Shown: positions 39,628-49,385, counted from the first letter of the stretch. The stretch is 64,000 nt of DNA from Marinomonas hwangdonensis (GCF_003721245.1 NZ_RIZG01000002.1:494779-558778), one strand, 5' to 3'. Notes: generated from the sequence alone by a model not told the origin. Made by a program: numbers and translations.

Positions 39628-41301
39628 CTACTGCATGTTAGCTAAAACGGAATTTAGATATCCGCCCTGTGCGTTCATTACAGCCAGACGAGAGTCTAAA
39701 CTGGTAAACTTAGAACGCAGAGACTCTTCATACTTAACCATACGTTCTTCGTAGGCTTCTAACGTCTCTTCTGTACTATCTATCGACCGACGAACAGAAT
39801 CCTTTAATGAATTTGTTAGGCCATCTGATCCTGTGTAGTTATCCAGTAATTTTTCCAAAGAACGAGCAAGGCCTTTTTCCCCTGAGATTAGCGGTGCAAT
39901 CTCGCTATAACCACGACGCATTGCATCGTCAAATTTAGCATTATCTAAACTCAATTCACCTTGGCTACTCATCTTTACCCCTAAGTCAAAAATAGACGTA
40001 AAGGTACCTGTCTCACCGCGGCTGGACATGAGCTCTGTAGAAAGGGAGGATTGCAGATTTCGAATCATACTGTTGCCGTTCAACACGGCACCACGATCTG
40101 TGCTCGCTTGAAGCAACCCCACCATACTATTGTAGGAATCGATGAATTCTTTAATTGAGTCCTTGACCGTTTCCTGATCGAAGCTGATGTCCACTTTAGT
40201 GGATTTCTCCGTAGGCGCTAGCGCTTCAATGGATAAGCCGGCTACTGCCTCGTCAAAAGTATTGGTATCGTTGCGAATTTGAATGCCATCCACTGTAATA
40301 ATGGCATCACGCGCTTCCTCTCCAAAAGGCGTATATAAACCGGCCGACAGCCCCTCAGTAGAAACGCTGTTTAAAGACAAGGATGTGTTTTTCTGAGGCA
40401 GTACATTTAGCTCAGTCGCATCCGCTTCAGCGGCTTTTTCTACCTCAGCTTTTTCAGCTGCTTTCGCGTCCATTTCAGCATTAGACTGGGCTAGTGCCTC
40501 TGCTTTTTCCTTTTCTTTGTCTTTCGGAATAGGGCCATCATTTGCAAAATCAAATTCATCGCCTTCTAAATCTAATTCATCTACTTCGTCAACAGGAGCA
40601 GGTTCTGAAAGTTCCTCTAATTCTGGCTCCTCCTCAATAGGTAGAGATACAGCTTCAGGTACGTCTTCAATAACATTCCCATCTTCATCGCGAACGATCA
40701 CGTCATTGCTGATTCGCAGGGAGTTCTCTGCACCCTCAATGGCTGAGGTCGCAGTGAAGAAAAGATTTCCGGCCCCATCATCAACTAGGTTCACTGACAC
40801 GCCAAAATTGTCTTCAGACGTATTTACCTGATTTCGCAATTGAGAAAGGGTGGTACCCGCTTTAACGTCAATAGAAAATTCATTACTACCCGCGGTGAAG
40901 GTTAATTTCGCATCTTGGTCTGTTACAACATCATCAGGCGATGAAAACAAACCTGGCGCCGACATAACTCGACTGCCTTTTGCTAGCTGATTGACATCAA
41001 TGGAATAAGAACCGTTTGAAGCGGAACGATCGGTTGTGATGGAAATGACTTCTTCACCTTCTTTCTGAGCAATTTTTGCATCTCGTCCAGTGAATAGTTC
41101 ATCATCGTTTAGTGTTTTAACAGAAGATTTGAAATTATCAATCGCAGAGCCGACTTTGCCAAGCGCAGACAATTCAGATTCGTAGCCATTGATTTTGTTT
41201 TGATAGAGTCCGACTTTAGCGTCTTTCTGTGCGCTCACCATCTGTTTGACAAGGGATTCTAGATCCAGTCCAGATCCCGCACCCAATGAGCCTACTGACA
41301 T
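39628..41301 (-). CDS. fliD: Flagellar filament cap protein FliD (HAP2), with acidic insertion
   Basis: This 557-residue cap has the N-terminal SLGAGSGLDLESLVKQMVSAQ (key residues GSGLD) and the C-terminal FliD coil (ending YLNSVLANMQ). Residues about 204-300 form a Glu/Asp/Pro-rich then Lys/Glu/Ala-rich insertion (EEEPELEELSEP, then KDKEKEKAEALA), which most FliD lack. It would sit in the exposed D2/D3 region of the cap. It lies 31 bases after flaG and 32 before fliS, in an operon. Confidence 0.92.
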   Translation of the reverse strand: MSVGSLGAGSGLDLESLVKQMVSAQKDAKVGLYQNKINGYESELSALGKVGSAIDNFKSSVKTLNDDELFTGRDAKIAQKEGEEVISITTDRSASNGSYSIDVNQLAKGSRVMSAPGLFSSPDDVVTDQDAKLTFTAGSNEFSIDVKAGTTLSQLRNQVNTSEDNFGVSVNLVDDGAGNLFFTATSAIEGAENSLRISNDVIVRDEDGNVIEDVPEAVSLPIEEEPELEELSEPAPVDEVDELDLEGDEFDFANDGPIPKDKEKEKAEALAQSNAEMDAKAAEKAEVEKAAEADATELNVLPQKNTSLSLNSVSTEGLSAGLYTPFGEEARDAIITVDGIQIRNDTNTFDEAVAGLSIEALAPTEKSTKVDISFDQETVKDSIKEFIDSYNSMVGLLQASTDRGAVLNGNSMIRNLQSSLSTELMSSRGETGTFTSIFDLGVKMSSQGELSLDNAKFDDAMRRGYSEIAPLISGEKGLARSLEKLLDNYTGSDGLTNSLKDSVRRSIDSTEETLEAYEERMVKYEESLRSKFTSLDSRLAVMNAQGGYLNSVLANMQ

Positions 41302-41332
41302 AACTTAATCTCCTACCCCATCACTTTAACTA

Positions 41333-41764
41333 TCAAACCTCACTGTTTACCAAAGTGCCTTTGATATCGCTCAGCTGATTCATAATAGCATCAATTCGTT
41401 CTGACATTTTAAGAAACTCTTCCGTCGGTATCTGACGGACAACATCGCCCGTTGATTGGTCGAGTACCTTAACTATATTTTGCTTTTGATCATCCGCCAT
41501 CTCAAATGTTAATTGCACATTTAACTGTGACATCTTTTGATTCATTTCTTGTATGTCATTCGGTTCAATCTTAGCTAAAGGCTGAGCCATTTGAACGTCT
41601 TTCTTTTCTGTACTTTCTTTGTTTGACCTTGTGGTATCGGCAAGGTTCTGCACAACCTTAGCGTTAGACTGACGCATAGCAGTAAAATCTTCAATGGCAC
41701 GCTGTTCGGGCCTCGAAGAATAATTAACTGCATACTTTGAAAAATCACTCGCATTAATAGACAT
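41333..41764 (-). CDS. flaG: FlaG family protein
   Basis: This 143-residue protein has the FlaG domain in its second half: NVQLTFEMADDQKQNIVKVLDQSTGDVVRQIPTEEFLKM, with the core VKVLDQSTGDVVRQIP. FlaG proteins affect filament length in some species. The ATG at 41764 has GGAGG 9 bases upstream, so an earlier in-frame start is not used. It is the first gene after flagellin and precedes fliD. Confidence 0.87.
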   Translation of the reverse strand: MSINASDFSKYAVNYSSRPEQRAIEDFTAMRQSNAKVVQNLADTTRSNKESTEKKDVQMAQPLAKIEPNDIQEMNQKMSQLNVQLTFEMADDQKQNIVKVLDQSTGDVVRQIPTEEFLKMSERIDAIMNQLSDIKGTLVNSEV

Positions 41765-41785
41765 TTCAGAGTCCCTCCGGATAGA

Positions 41786-41814
41786 CAAAAGCCGGGGCCA
41801 GATTACCCCAGCTT
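41786..41814 (-). terminator. Terminator hairpin after the first flagellin gene
   Basis: On the minus strand AAGCTGGGG and CCCCGGCTT (one T-G pair) flank an 8-base loop, followed by TTGTCT. The T-run is short, so readthrough into flaG-fliD is likely. It lies in the flagellin-flaG gap. Confidence 0.65.
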
Positions 41815-41832
41815 TATACTATCTCTCATTGC

Positions 41833-42717
41833 TTAGCCCAACAATGACAAGGCTGTTTGTGGACGTTGATTTGCCTGTGCCAAAATCGACGAACTTGCCT
41901 GCTGAAGAATTTGTGAACTCGTAAGTTGCGCTGTTTCTTCCGCGAAGTCAGCATCACGAACTCGAGAACGGGCCGCTGATACGTTTTCAGCGATATTGCT
42001 CAAGTTATTGATGGTTGAACCAAAACGGTTTTGTACCGCACCTAACTCCGCACGCTTAGAGTCAACCGCTGCAATCATAGTATCAACAACGTTAATCATA
42101 CTTTGCGCGTTCGCAACAGTTGAAATAGATGCTGTTGTCAAACTAACCTGCGCCGTAGAGGCACCCGCTGACAGACCAGACATAGTGAAGCCACCATTGG
42201 CACCGTAGTCGATAGAGTTGTTCACACCACCTGAAGACATGCTGAAACTGATTGTTTGGTTCGAATCAGCACCTACTTGATAGATACCGTTGTAAGTACC
42301 ATCTAGTAAGTTCTCACCACCAAACGTGGTCGTTTCAGCAATACGGTTAATTTCTGTCGATAGCTGTGAAATCTCTTGCTGAAGCGCTACACGGTCTTTA
42401 TCAGAGTTTGAACCGTTTGCTGATTGGATGGACAAGGTACGCATACGCTGAAGCATACTGGTTGTTTCGTCCAATGCACCTTCTGCAGTTTGTGCTAGAG
42501 AGATACCATCGTTGGCGTTACGAACAGACTGGTTCAAACCATTAACCTGAGAAGTCAAACGGTTAGAGATCATTAAGCCTGCAGCATCGTCTGATGCACT
42601 GTTGATACGCTTACCAGAGGACAAACGCTCAAAAGAGGTATCTAGCGCATTAGATGAGTTCATCATCTGGCGTTGCGCATTTAAAGATGAAGTATTCGTA
42701 TTTACGTAAAGAGCCAT
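41833..42717 (-). CDS. Flagellin (copy 1)
   Basis: This 294-residue flagellin has the conserved D0/D1 ends ([18 protein letters not shown] and [11 protein letters not shown]) and a short central region, 120 or so residues, without large D2/D3. [20 protein letters not shown] is canonical. The ATG has AGGAGG 8 bases upstream and a sigma28 promoter at 42770-42796. Its partner at 43348 is similar throughout, differing mainly in the centre. Pseudaminic acid genes nearby suggest Ser/Thr glycosylation in the central part ([16 protein letters not shown]). Confidence 0.96.
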   Translation of the reverse strand: MALYVNTNTSSLNAQRQMMNSSNALDTSFERLSSGKRINSASDDAAGLMISNRLTSQVNGLNQSVRNANDGISLAQTAEGALDETTSMLQRMRTLSIQSANGSNSDKDRVALQQEISQLSTEINRIAETTTFGGENLLDGTYNGIYQVGADSNQTISFSMSSGGVNNSIDYGANGGFTMSGLSAGASTAQVSLTTASISTVANAQSMINVVDTMIAAVDSKRAELGAVQNRFGSTINNLSNIAENVSAARSRVRDADFAEETAQLTSSQILQQASSSILAQANQRPQTALSLLG

Positions 42718-42769
42718 TATAGCCTCCTAGGTTTTATTTACCCCTGCAAAAAAAGCAGTTCGTATAAGG

Positions 42770-42796
42770 ATTTCGGCTTGATGGATAAAAGCTTTA
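42770..42796 (-). promoter_or_regulatory. Sigma28 (FliA) promoter of flagellin 1
   Basis: On the minus strand TAAAGCTT, an 11-base spacer, and GCCGAAAT match the sigma28 consensus (TAAAGTTT-N11-GCCGATAA) at 13 of 16 positions. It lies 53-79 bases before the ATG. Confidence 0.85.
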
Positions 42797-43174
42797 ACGC
42801 TTTTCGGTAAATTTTTACCTAAGACAGGCAAATAACAACCCCAAAAAGGCCGAAAAATGCCGCAAGCAATTGTTTTTAAAAGGAATAAAATATTTGCAAT
42901 ATATTTGAAGATTTTGGCTATGTACGCCCATTTTTAACTCTGGATTCAGTCAAAGTATGGGAAAACCGCTATTAAGACTCAAAAATGCCTCACATGACCT
43001 TGGCAAGACAAGAGTCGCAACAAAATACAAAAGCGACACCATACCCAAGATGTCACGATAAGGGGGCACCAAAACTGACACACAGAACTTTTGAGCCGCA
43101 ATAGGTAAAAGCACACCTCAAAAACGGCAAAAAATTACCTTACCCGTCATAGGGAAGGCACAACAAATTTTGTG

Positions 43175-43206
43175 TAAAAAAAAGCCAGATGAAAGTTCAC
43201 CCGGCT
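43175..43206 (-). terminator. Terminator of flagellin 2 transcript
   Basis: On the minus strand AGCCGGGTGA and TTCATCTGGCT form a long stem with G-U pairs, followed by nine Ts. It is about 140 bases after the flagellin 2 stop, leaving a structured 3' UTR. Confidence 0.85.
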
Positions 43207-43238
43207 GAAAAGGCACCTCTAGGAGAGAGAAGTAGCCC

Positions 43239-43263
43239 GTATTCCGAGAAAGCTCCCGAATAC
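43239..43263. repeat. Imperfect hairpin in the flagellin 2 3' UTR
   Basis: GTATTC/GAATAC and inner GAG/CTC pair around AAAG. On the plus strand it is followed by TTTTTT, so it could stop RNA coming from the other direction. Confidence 0.5.
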
Positions 43264-43269
43264 TTTTTT

Positions 43270-43292
43270 CAAGCGACTGAAACAGTCGCTTG
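43270..43292. repeat. Perfect 10-bp hairpin in the flagellin 2 3' UTR
   Basis: CAAGCGACTG and CAGTCGCTTG flank AAA. It lies 56 bases after the flagellin 2 stop codon on its transcript. There is no T-run following on the minus strand, so it is more likely a stabilising stem than a terminator. Confidence 0.75.
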
Positions 43293-43347
43293 AAATTGTG
43301 TGCATTTTCTATTTTATCTTGAGACTAACCCTCATAGGGCTAACTAG

Positions 43348-44232
43348 TTAGCCCCCAAGAAGAGACAAAGCCGTTTGTGGACGCTGATTCGCTTGAGCTA
43401 AAATAGTGCTACTTGCTTGCTGCAGAATTTGAGCACTGGTCATTTTCGCCGTTTCTTCTGCAAAGTCTGCATCGCGAACTCGGGAACGAGCCGCAGAAAC
43501 GTTTTCCGATATATTGCTTAAGTTAGTGATTGTCGAACTAAAACGGTTTTGTACCGCACCGAGCTCAGCTCGCTTTGAATCCACTGCAGAGATCATGGTA
43601 TCAATGATGCCGATCATACTCTGCGCATTGACAACACTCGATACCGATGCCGTTGACACACCAACTTGAGCAGAAGCTTGGTTAGACAAACCTGACATCG
43701 TGAAGCCACTGTTTGTTAAATAATCGATAGAGTTATTCGTACCACCAGATTGCATAGTAAAACTGATGGTTTGGTTAGCGTCTGCACCCACTTGAAATAT
43801 ACCTTGATAAGTACCGTCAAGTAGATTCTCACCACCAAATGTTGTGGTTGCCGCAACACGGTTAATTTCTTCTGAAAGCTGAGCTACTTCCTGTTGTATT
43901 GCTACCCTGTCTTTATCAGAGTTAGATCCGTTTGCAGCCTGAATAGAGAGTGTTCTCATCCGTTGCAGCATGCTGGTCGTTTCGTCAAGAGCACCCTCTG
44001 CCGTTTGAGCAAGAGAAATACCGTCATTAGCGTTTCGAACCGCTTGATTCAAACCGTTTATCTGCGACGTTAAACGGTCGGATATTTGAAGACCAGCCGC
44101 ATCGTCTGCCGCACTGTTAATTCGTTGACCGGAAGATAGACGCTGGAAGGAAACATCTAAGTCAGCGCCTGAATTGTTTAACATACGCTGGGCATTTAAA
44201 GAGGACACATTGGTATTAACATATAAAGACAT
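43348..44232 (-). CDS. Flagellin (copy 2)
   Basis: This 294-residue flagellin begins [18 protein letters not shown] and ends [13 protein letters not shown]- and C-terminal D0/D1 regions nearly match copy 1; the centre differs ([25 protein letters not shown] versus copy 1). The start at 44232 has AGGAGAG 6 bases upstream; an in-frame start 36 bases earlier is less likely. A sigma28 promoter is at 44313-44339. It probably arose by local duplication; both have their own promoters. Confidence 0.96.
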   Translation of the reverse strand: MSLYVNTNVSSLNAQRMLNNSGADLDVSFQRLSSGQRINSAADDAAGLQISDRLTSQINGLNQAVRNANDGISLAQTAEGALDETTSMLQRMRTLSIQAANGSNSDKDRVAIQQEVAQLSEEINRVAATTTFGGENLLDGTYQGIFQVGADANQTISFTMQSGGTNNSIDYLTNSGFTMSGLSNQASAQVGVSTASVSSVVNAQSMIGIIDTMISAVDSKRAELGAVQNRFSSTITNLSNISENVSAARSRVRDADFAEETAKMTSAQILQQASSTILAQANQRPQTALSLLGG

Positions 44233-44312
44233 TTTTTTCTCTCCTAAAACATTTTTCTGATGAGACAACCTTTTGATTTAATTAGTTATTTGGCTTTCGT
44301 CTCTTATAAAGG

Positions 44313-44339
44313 TTATCGTCACCTTGGCGGGTATCTTTA
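44313..44339 (-). promoter_or_regulatory. Sigma28 (FliA) promoter of flagellin 2
   Basis: On the minus strand TAAAGATA, 11 bases, GACGATAA: 13 of 16 positions match the sigma28 consensus. It lies 81-107 bases before the ATG, so the leader is about 70-75 bases. Confidence 0.83.
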
Positions 44340-44513
44340 GTAATATTTTGATTTAATTTTATCTTTTTTATTTTGTTACATGCCCGCTTTTTTGACATAA
44401 CTCTGTATCGATCTCAAAGCGGAGAACTTTAAAAAAAAACCAAAATATTAAAAAACCTAGAAGCAGAGGCAGGAGTAAATGAAGAGTGAATAACTATAGA
44501 AGAAGAGAAAAAA

Positions 44514-46064
44514 CTAGGAAATGTGATTAATAAACTGCAAACCTAATGTTTGCGGGTCAATGTCTTTTTCAATACGAACTTCTGTGCCTACGCTTGCAGG
44601 ACGATTTAACTCAATATCTGATGTTTCAACAAAGGCTTTGTTGGTCAAGCTGTAAACCTGACGCACCAAGGATGGCTGGAATGACTTATTTAACGTCAAA
44701 ACAAACCCTACTCGACCGTTTGATAATAAAACGCATGAACCAACAGGAATACGACCAATGCTATTTAGAAACACAGACAGCAATTTTCTATCAAAAGCCA
44801 AACCAGACTCTTTTTGCATTTTTTGCGAGGCTTTTATTGGCCCCATTGAGGGCTTATGGGCTTGCTCTGACGTCATAGCATCGTAAGCGTCAACGATAGC
44901 GGCGATTTTTCCATAGACAGAGATCTCGTCTCCTTGCTTACCAGCAGGGTATCCTGATCCATCCAGTTTCTCATGATGATCCATTAGCATTTGATAGGCC
45001 GCTTTCGGAATATCATCGCATTTTTTAAACATTTGTTCGCCGAACTGAATGTGTTTACGAAACAGATCAAACTCGCTGTCCGTCATCTTTGTGGTTTTAG
45101 CCACCATGGCCTGCGGCAATCGGGCACGCCCTAGGTCAAAAAGCAGGGCGCCCAAACAAATGACTTCTATGTAGGCATTTGATAACTTTAAAGCCTTGGC
45201 AAAATGAATACCCAACACAGCCATGCCAATGGCATGCTGTTCGAGATAAATCGATGCGTCTTTCATGTGGCGAATCGCCATCAGAGAAAAGTTATTTCGT
45301 GTGTGTGATTCTATTAACTTAAGACAGAATTTTTTCAACTCCATCATCTCAAGCGGCTCTCCCCGCTTAGATCTTTCAATTTGAGACGAGAGCAATTCAA
45401 GGCCATCATTAAATAACCTCATCGCTGTCGCCGCCTCTTTGTCAAATGACGTCGGCATTAGACGAGTCTCTTTTTCGACTTTTTGTGCCAACACAGCTTT
45501 CTCAGCTTTTCGTTCCACCTGCTCGGACAACGCTGTTTCTTGGGTTTCCAACGAACTGCCATCATTACTGTCGCCGTCTAACTTCGACTTGTAGCTTAAA
45601 ATATAGTCTCTAGTGTGATCATTAAGTTCTTGTCGAAAGTGACGAAATAAACTTTGACCGCGCGTATGCTTACTGCGTAGTTCCTTGGTGTTTAAATCGG
45701 GGGTTAACTTTTTCAAACTGCGAACAGATCGCCCATGCGCGACAGACAAACATAAGATAAGAAAGCGTTCTTCGGCATCGTATAATCTTTCTCGACGGCT
45801 GTTGAGCAGTTTACCGTCCGTAAAATAAGGATCATATGGAAGGAATTCGGAATCCAACGTTGGGCGTAACAAATCAAAAGCTACTTGGCGCATCGCAATA
45901 GAGACAATTTTTTCCTTGCGCCCATGCATTTTGATGAGACTTTGAACCCGTTTACTTTTGATAATCTCGTCTTTAATTTCGAAAATACCAAGTATCTCTT
46001 CGATATCAAAATAGCCAACGTTTATATCAGCGCCAAAGCAGGATTCAATTTTAAATGTGGACAT
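44514..46064 (-). CDS. HD-GYP-like protein with degenerate HD pair
   Basis: This 516-residue protein has an N-terminal helical region of unknown type (about 1-200) and a C-terminal HD-GYP domain. First His (H277), the GYP motif block HHEKLDGSGYP (H363, H364, GYP 371-373) and H339 are kept. The central HDIGK is FDLGR at 309-313, so the HD His and the Lys are lost. Active HD-GYPs hydrolyse c-di-GMP; this one may bind but not cleave, or use altered metals. It is third after flgK and flgL (20-base gap), suggesting a link with motility control. Confidence 0.82.
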   Translation of the reverse strand: MSTFKIESCFGADINVGYFDIEEILGIFEIKDEIIKSKRVQSLIKMHGRKEKIVSIAMRQVAFDLLRPTLDSEFLPYDPYFTDGKLLNSRRERLYDAEERFLILCLSVAHGRSVRSLKKLTPDLNTKELRSKHTRGQSLFRHFRQELNDHTRDYILSYKSKLDGDSNDGSSLETQETALSEQVERKAEKAVLAQKVEKETRLMPTSFDKEAATAMRLFNDGLELLSSQIERSKRGEPLEMMELKKFCLKLIESHTRNNFSLMAIRHMKDASIYLEQHAIGMAVLGIHFAKALKLSNAYIEVICLGALLFDLGRARLPQAMVAKTTKMTDSEFDLFRKHIQFGEQMFKKCDDIPKAAYQMLMDHHEKLDGSGYPAGKQGDEISVYGKIAAIVDAYDAMTSEQAHKPSMGPIKASQKMQKESGLAFDRKLLSVFLNSIGRIPVGSCVLLSNGRVGFVLTLNKSFQPSLVRQVYSLTNKAFVETSDIELNRPASVGTEVRIEKDIDPQTLGLQFINHIS

Positions 46065-46084
46065 GTGAGTTCCAAATTCCGGTA

Positions 46085-47404
46085 TTACATTTTATCAAAG
46101 AGTGACAGGTTACTCATGCGGGTAAATACTTTTTGAGACGCATTGAGTGCGGTCTCTTTCATAGAGAGTTCAGAAGCCGCGGACGCAATATCTAGCCCAC
46201 CAATACGGTCTTTTGCGATGGTATTCGACAACTGATTGGACGAACTAAAGTCTTCTCTGCTGCTCAAGGTGTTCAATCTAGAACCCACTGAAGAACGCCC
46301 TTCACTGATGCTTCTTTGTGTATTATGAATACTGACGGTCACATCTTGAAAAGCAGCGCGCCGCTCTTCTTTGGTGGAAGATTTATCACCCAAAACAGCA
46401 AGTGTGTCTTTTATCTCATTCAATACATTGTCACGCTTTGGTTTATCAAGCGAAAAACCGACCTCCGCACCCGGTGCGCCGTCTAAGGTAAACGACATAC
46501 CCGCAAACTCAATAGGCTTGCCCGCTACGTATGATCCAGAGGAAACTTCTTCACCTGAACTATTGGTAATCTTAAACATCCCAGGCGTACCCTCAAAACC
46601 ACGACGCCTCTCTTGGTCTTCTTTGGTATTGGACCCTGTTAGTAACGTATCAACAATGTCCGCTACATTCACATCTGTATCTTGCTGTGTGAGCGGAAGG
46701 GTTGTTAATCGGTACACATTGTCTGCGGGATTGACCGGATCATAATTGTCCGCCATGAACTGATTAAACTTTTCTTGGTTAGATACCTTCCCTGTCAAAG
46801 ACACATCGCCTAAGAATAGTTCTGATGTAAAACCTTTGTTTGTCCAAACATCTTGAAATAGACGCTTCCCTGAATCCGATACTGCAACCTTCACATCTTC
46901 AGAAATTTGTGCAAATTTTTGACCTTCATTACCAGCCCACTGGTAACGCCCTTCACCATTCAATACAAACGGTGGCTTATGGGTGTCTGTACCAGCAAAA
47001 ATATAATTACCATCGGCGCTTCTGGAGTTCATTAGTTCTGCCATTGAGTTTGCTATCATGGCAACTTCCTGACCAATAGCATCCAGATCTTCTTGGGAGT
47101 TAATGTCGTTTTGCGCTTGAATAAACAGCGTACGAATATCATCCAAAGAATCGTTCAAACTCTCTAGAGCCACTTCTTGATATTCAAGATTGTTCTTGGC
47201 CATTTTGATCGATTCATCGTATTGCTTTAAGCGATTATTATTATCTTGATGCATCAGTATTTGACTTGCACCGACAGGATTATCGCTCGGTTTTACTATG
47301 TCAGTCTGAGCCAGCAATTTTTCTTGTGCGTTAAGCATTTTTTCATTAGCTTGGCTAATCGACCTACTGGACTGACTATAGATTAAATTTTCTGTCACTC
47401 GCAT
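46085..47404 (-). CDS. flgL: Flagellar hook-filament junction protein FlgL (HAP3)
   Basis: This 439-residue protein has the flagellin-like N-terminus (MRVTENLIYSQSSRSISQAN) and the MHQDNNNRLKQYDESI region typical of FlgL. It lies immediately after flgK (4-base gap). GAGGTAAG precedes the ATG at 47404, so the longer frame starting 33 bases earlier is not used. Length is a little above the family norm. Confidence 0.9.
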   Translation of the reverse strand: MRVTENLIYSQSSRSISQANEKMLNAQEKLLAQTDIVKPSDNPVGASQILMHQDNNNRLKQYDESIKMAKNNLEYQEVALESLNDSLDDIRTLFIQAQNDINSQEDLDAIGQEVAMIANSMAELMNSRSADGNYIFAGTDTHKPPFVLNGEGRYQWAGNEGQKFAQISEDVKVAVSDSGKRLFQDVWTNKGFTSELFLGDVSLTGKVSNQEKFNQFMADNYDPVNPADNVYRLTTLPLTQQDTDVNVADIVDTLLTGSNTKEDQERRRGFEGTPGMFKITNSSGEEVSSGSYVAGKPIEFAGMSFTLDGAPGAEVGFSLDKPKRDNVLNEIKDTLAVLGDKSSTKEERRAAFQDVTVSIHNTQRSISEGRSSVGSRLNTLSSREDFSSSNQLSNTIAKDRIGGLDIASAASELSMKETALNASQKVFTRMSNLSLFDKM

Positions 47405-47408
47405 AAAC

Positions 47409-49385
47409 TTACCTCGTGATTCCAAGTAAGGTGTCAAACGTAGTACGAGCTGCGGAAATCACCTGCGCAGACGCAGAATAAGATTGCTGATATCTCATTA
47501 AATTAACGGCTTCTTCATCTAAACTGACCGCTGACAAACGATCGCGACGATTAATGCTGTCATTCATCACGACCTCACTTGCCTCAGCATGCCCTGAGAC
47601 CTCCGCTGTTTTACTGCCAATATGCGATACGAGACCAGAAAACGCTTTTGACACGCTGGCTTTCCCTTCTACCAAGGATTGATTTTGTAATCCCATCAAA
47701 GCGATACCATTAAAGTTATCTGATGGCCCCATCACCTCTGTACTGATGGAAAAAGAATCCCCTCTTTGTGGAACGGAAGAAACTGAAACATCAAAGCCCG
47801 CTTCCCTAGCTAAACCAGCTTGTTCAAGCAAGTTGCTGTATTCCACCACATTGTTGATATTGGCAAGCTCTGAACCAAATCTATCTCTTACCACATAGGA
47901 ATTAGGTGAAGTGAAGTAAATCTCGTGGGGAGCATTAGGGTATAACTCACCATTACTTGCAAAGGCTGACGTCTCTGGTCGTGTATTACTAACAGATGAC
48001 AGACTTATCTTAGCATCAGATAGGTTATCCGAGTTGGTTACCACACCAACAGGAGCACTCAGGGCGATTGCATCACCATTTTTAGCCTGCATAGCCAAAT
48101 TCGCTGACGCGCCTTGAGTTGGGGTAAAACGAAAGACATCATTATTGTCAATCAAGGCCATATCGGCGACACGAATATCCAACCCAAGCTCTTCAATTTT
48201 ATAGTAGCCTTGAGCGTCAGGTGTCATGTTTGTAGGATCAAATAGCAATGACTGGCCTGATGACTGGCCGCTGGCATCATACCTTTTAAGGACGAGTTGA
48301 CTGTCGCTTATTTTAGCGAGCTCAAAGGTCTCTTTGGTGATTTTTGCAGCCTCTCCAGCCGACACTTTAACGGAAATGTTATCCAATTTATGGGCATTAT
48401 CTTGCGTTGAATGAATGCTTATATCGCCCATCGCAAACAGTTCTCCCCCCATGCGACCGTTCGCATCCAGTCCTTTTCCATTTTGCATGTTCATAGCATC
48501 CGCAATGGCAATGGCATTTTGGCCCAACGTTCTGTCAGCCAAGGCACTGAACTCAGAACGAAAATCCATTAGACCGCCGACACTGCCGCCCAAGGCGGAA
48601 GATTTCAAACCCACTCTGTGAGTTCCAAAATCCACTTCTAAGCTAGGTGTGCTTGGATCCAGAGGATTGGTGACCATTTTTAATTCGGTCGGCTTCTGGT
48701 CCATTAAGAGTGGCTGTCCATTTGTCAGCTGAACCGTCATTAGACCGTTTTTATCAAACTGGGCTTTTATGTCTAAATACTCAGACAGCTCTTTTGCTAA
48801 AAGCTCTTGTTGATCACGAAGTTCATTTGCTGGCGAGGTAGACAAGCTTTCTTCGCGTAATATCTTCCCATTCAAATCAGACATTTTGGCTGTAATGCTG
48901 TTGATATCAACCAATGAAGTTGAGATCTGATCATCAGCGAGATCCTCTTGTCTGGTAACTAAATTAGACAGAGAGTTGTATTGCTCTACTAGGTTATTCA
49001 AGCTGGAATGAGCAAGTTGTCTTAGAGATGACGAGGTTGGGTCATTGTTGGCATTTTGTAGCGCCGTAAAAGCACTATCAAGATAACCGGAAAGTGACAC
49101 ACTCTCTTCTGAAAAGAGCTCATCAGACATAGACATCATGGAACGGTAAGTGTCGTAGTAATTAAACTCAGAGGTATCGGATCGGATCTGACTGCTAACA
49201 AACTGATCGACTAATCGGCCAGTATCACGCAGTACAACACCGCCCGCTGGAGAACTGACGACATCCGTTCTCTGACGACTATAGCCCTCTGTATTCACAT
49301 TGGTCGTATTGTGCCCTGTGGTATTGATTCGGGCATTACTAGACTGCAGTCCAGATAAACCAATTGAATATAAATTTGAGCTCAT
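47409..49385 (-). CDS. flgK: Flagellar hook-filament junction protein FlgK (HAP1)
   Basis: This 658-residue protein starts SSNLYSIGLSGLQSSNARIN and TGHNTTNVNTEGYSRQRTDV (key residues NTTNVNTEGYSRQ), and ends with SLDEEAVNLMRYQQSYSASAQVISAA, the standard FlgK/FlgE C-terminal helix. It is preceded by overlapping sigma28 and sigma54 promoters and heads a unit flgK-flgL-HD-GYP. Confidence 0.95.
   Translation of the reverse strand: MSSNLYSIGLSGLQSSNARINTTGHNTTNVNTEGYSRQRTDVVSSPAGGVVLRDTGRLVDQFVSSQIRSDTSEFNYYDTYRSMMSMSDELFSEESVSLSGYLDSAFTALQNANNDPTSSSLRQLAHSSLNNLVEQYNSLSNLVTRQEDLADDQISTSLVDINSITAKMSDLNGKILREESLSTSPANELRDQQELLAKELSEYLDIKAQFDKNGLMTVQLTNGQPLLMDQKPTELKMVTNPLDPSTPSLEVDFGTHRVGLKSSALGGSVGGLMDFRSEFSALADRTLGQNAIAIADAMNMQNGKGLDANGRMGGELFAMGDISIHSTQDNAHKLDNISVKVSAGEAAKITKETFELAKISDSQLVLKRYDASGQSSGQSLLFDPTNMTPDAQGYYKIEELGLDIRVADMALIDNNDVFRFTPTQGASANLAMQAKNGDAIALSAPVGVVTNSDNLSDAKISLSSVSNTRPETSAFASNGELYPNAPHEIYFTSPNSYVVRDRFGSELANINNVVEYSNLLEQAGLAREAGFDVSVSSVPQRGDSFSISTEVMGPSDNFNGIALMGLQNQSLVEGKASVSKAFSGLVSHIGSKTAEVSGHAEASEVVMNDSINRRDRLSAVSLDEEAVNLMRYQQSYSASAQVISAARTTFDTLLGITR

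Larger units (their letters stand above)
42718..43347. other. Intergenic region between the two flagellin genes, 630 bases
   Basis: It holds the sigma28 promoter of flagellin 1, the 3' end of the flagellin 2 transcript (terminator at 43175-43206) and two further hairpins at 43239-43263 and 43270-43292. I see no protein-coding frame. The stretch 42800-43174 is A-rich with no recognised element. Confidence 0.7.

Noticed and set aside
43239..43292. Hairpins as a CRISPR array or integron attachment site between the flagellins
   Set aside because: Only two unlike hairpins, no regular spacing, no integrase.
44514..44878. Plus-strand frame opposite the HD-GYP gene
   Set aside because: Shadow frame; the minus-strand protein has clear GYP motifs.
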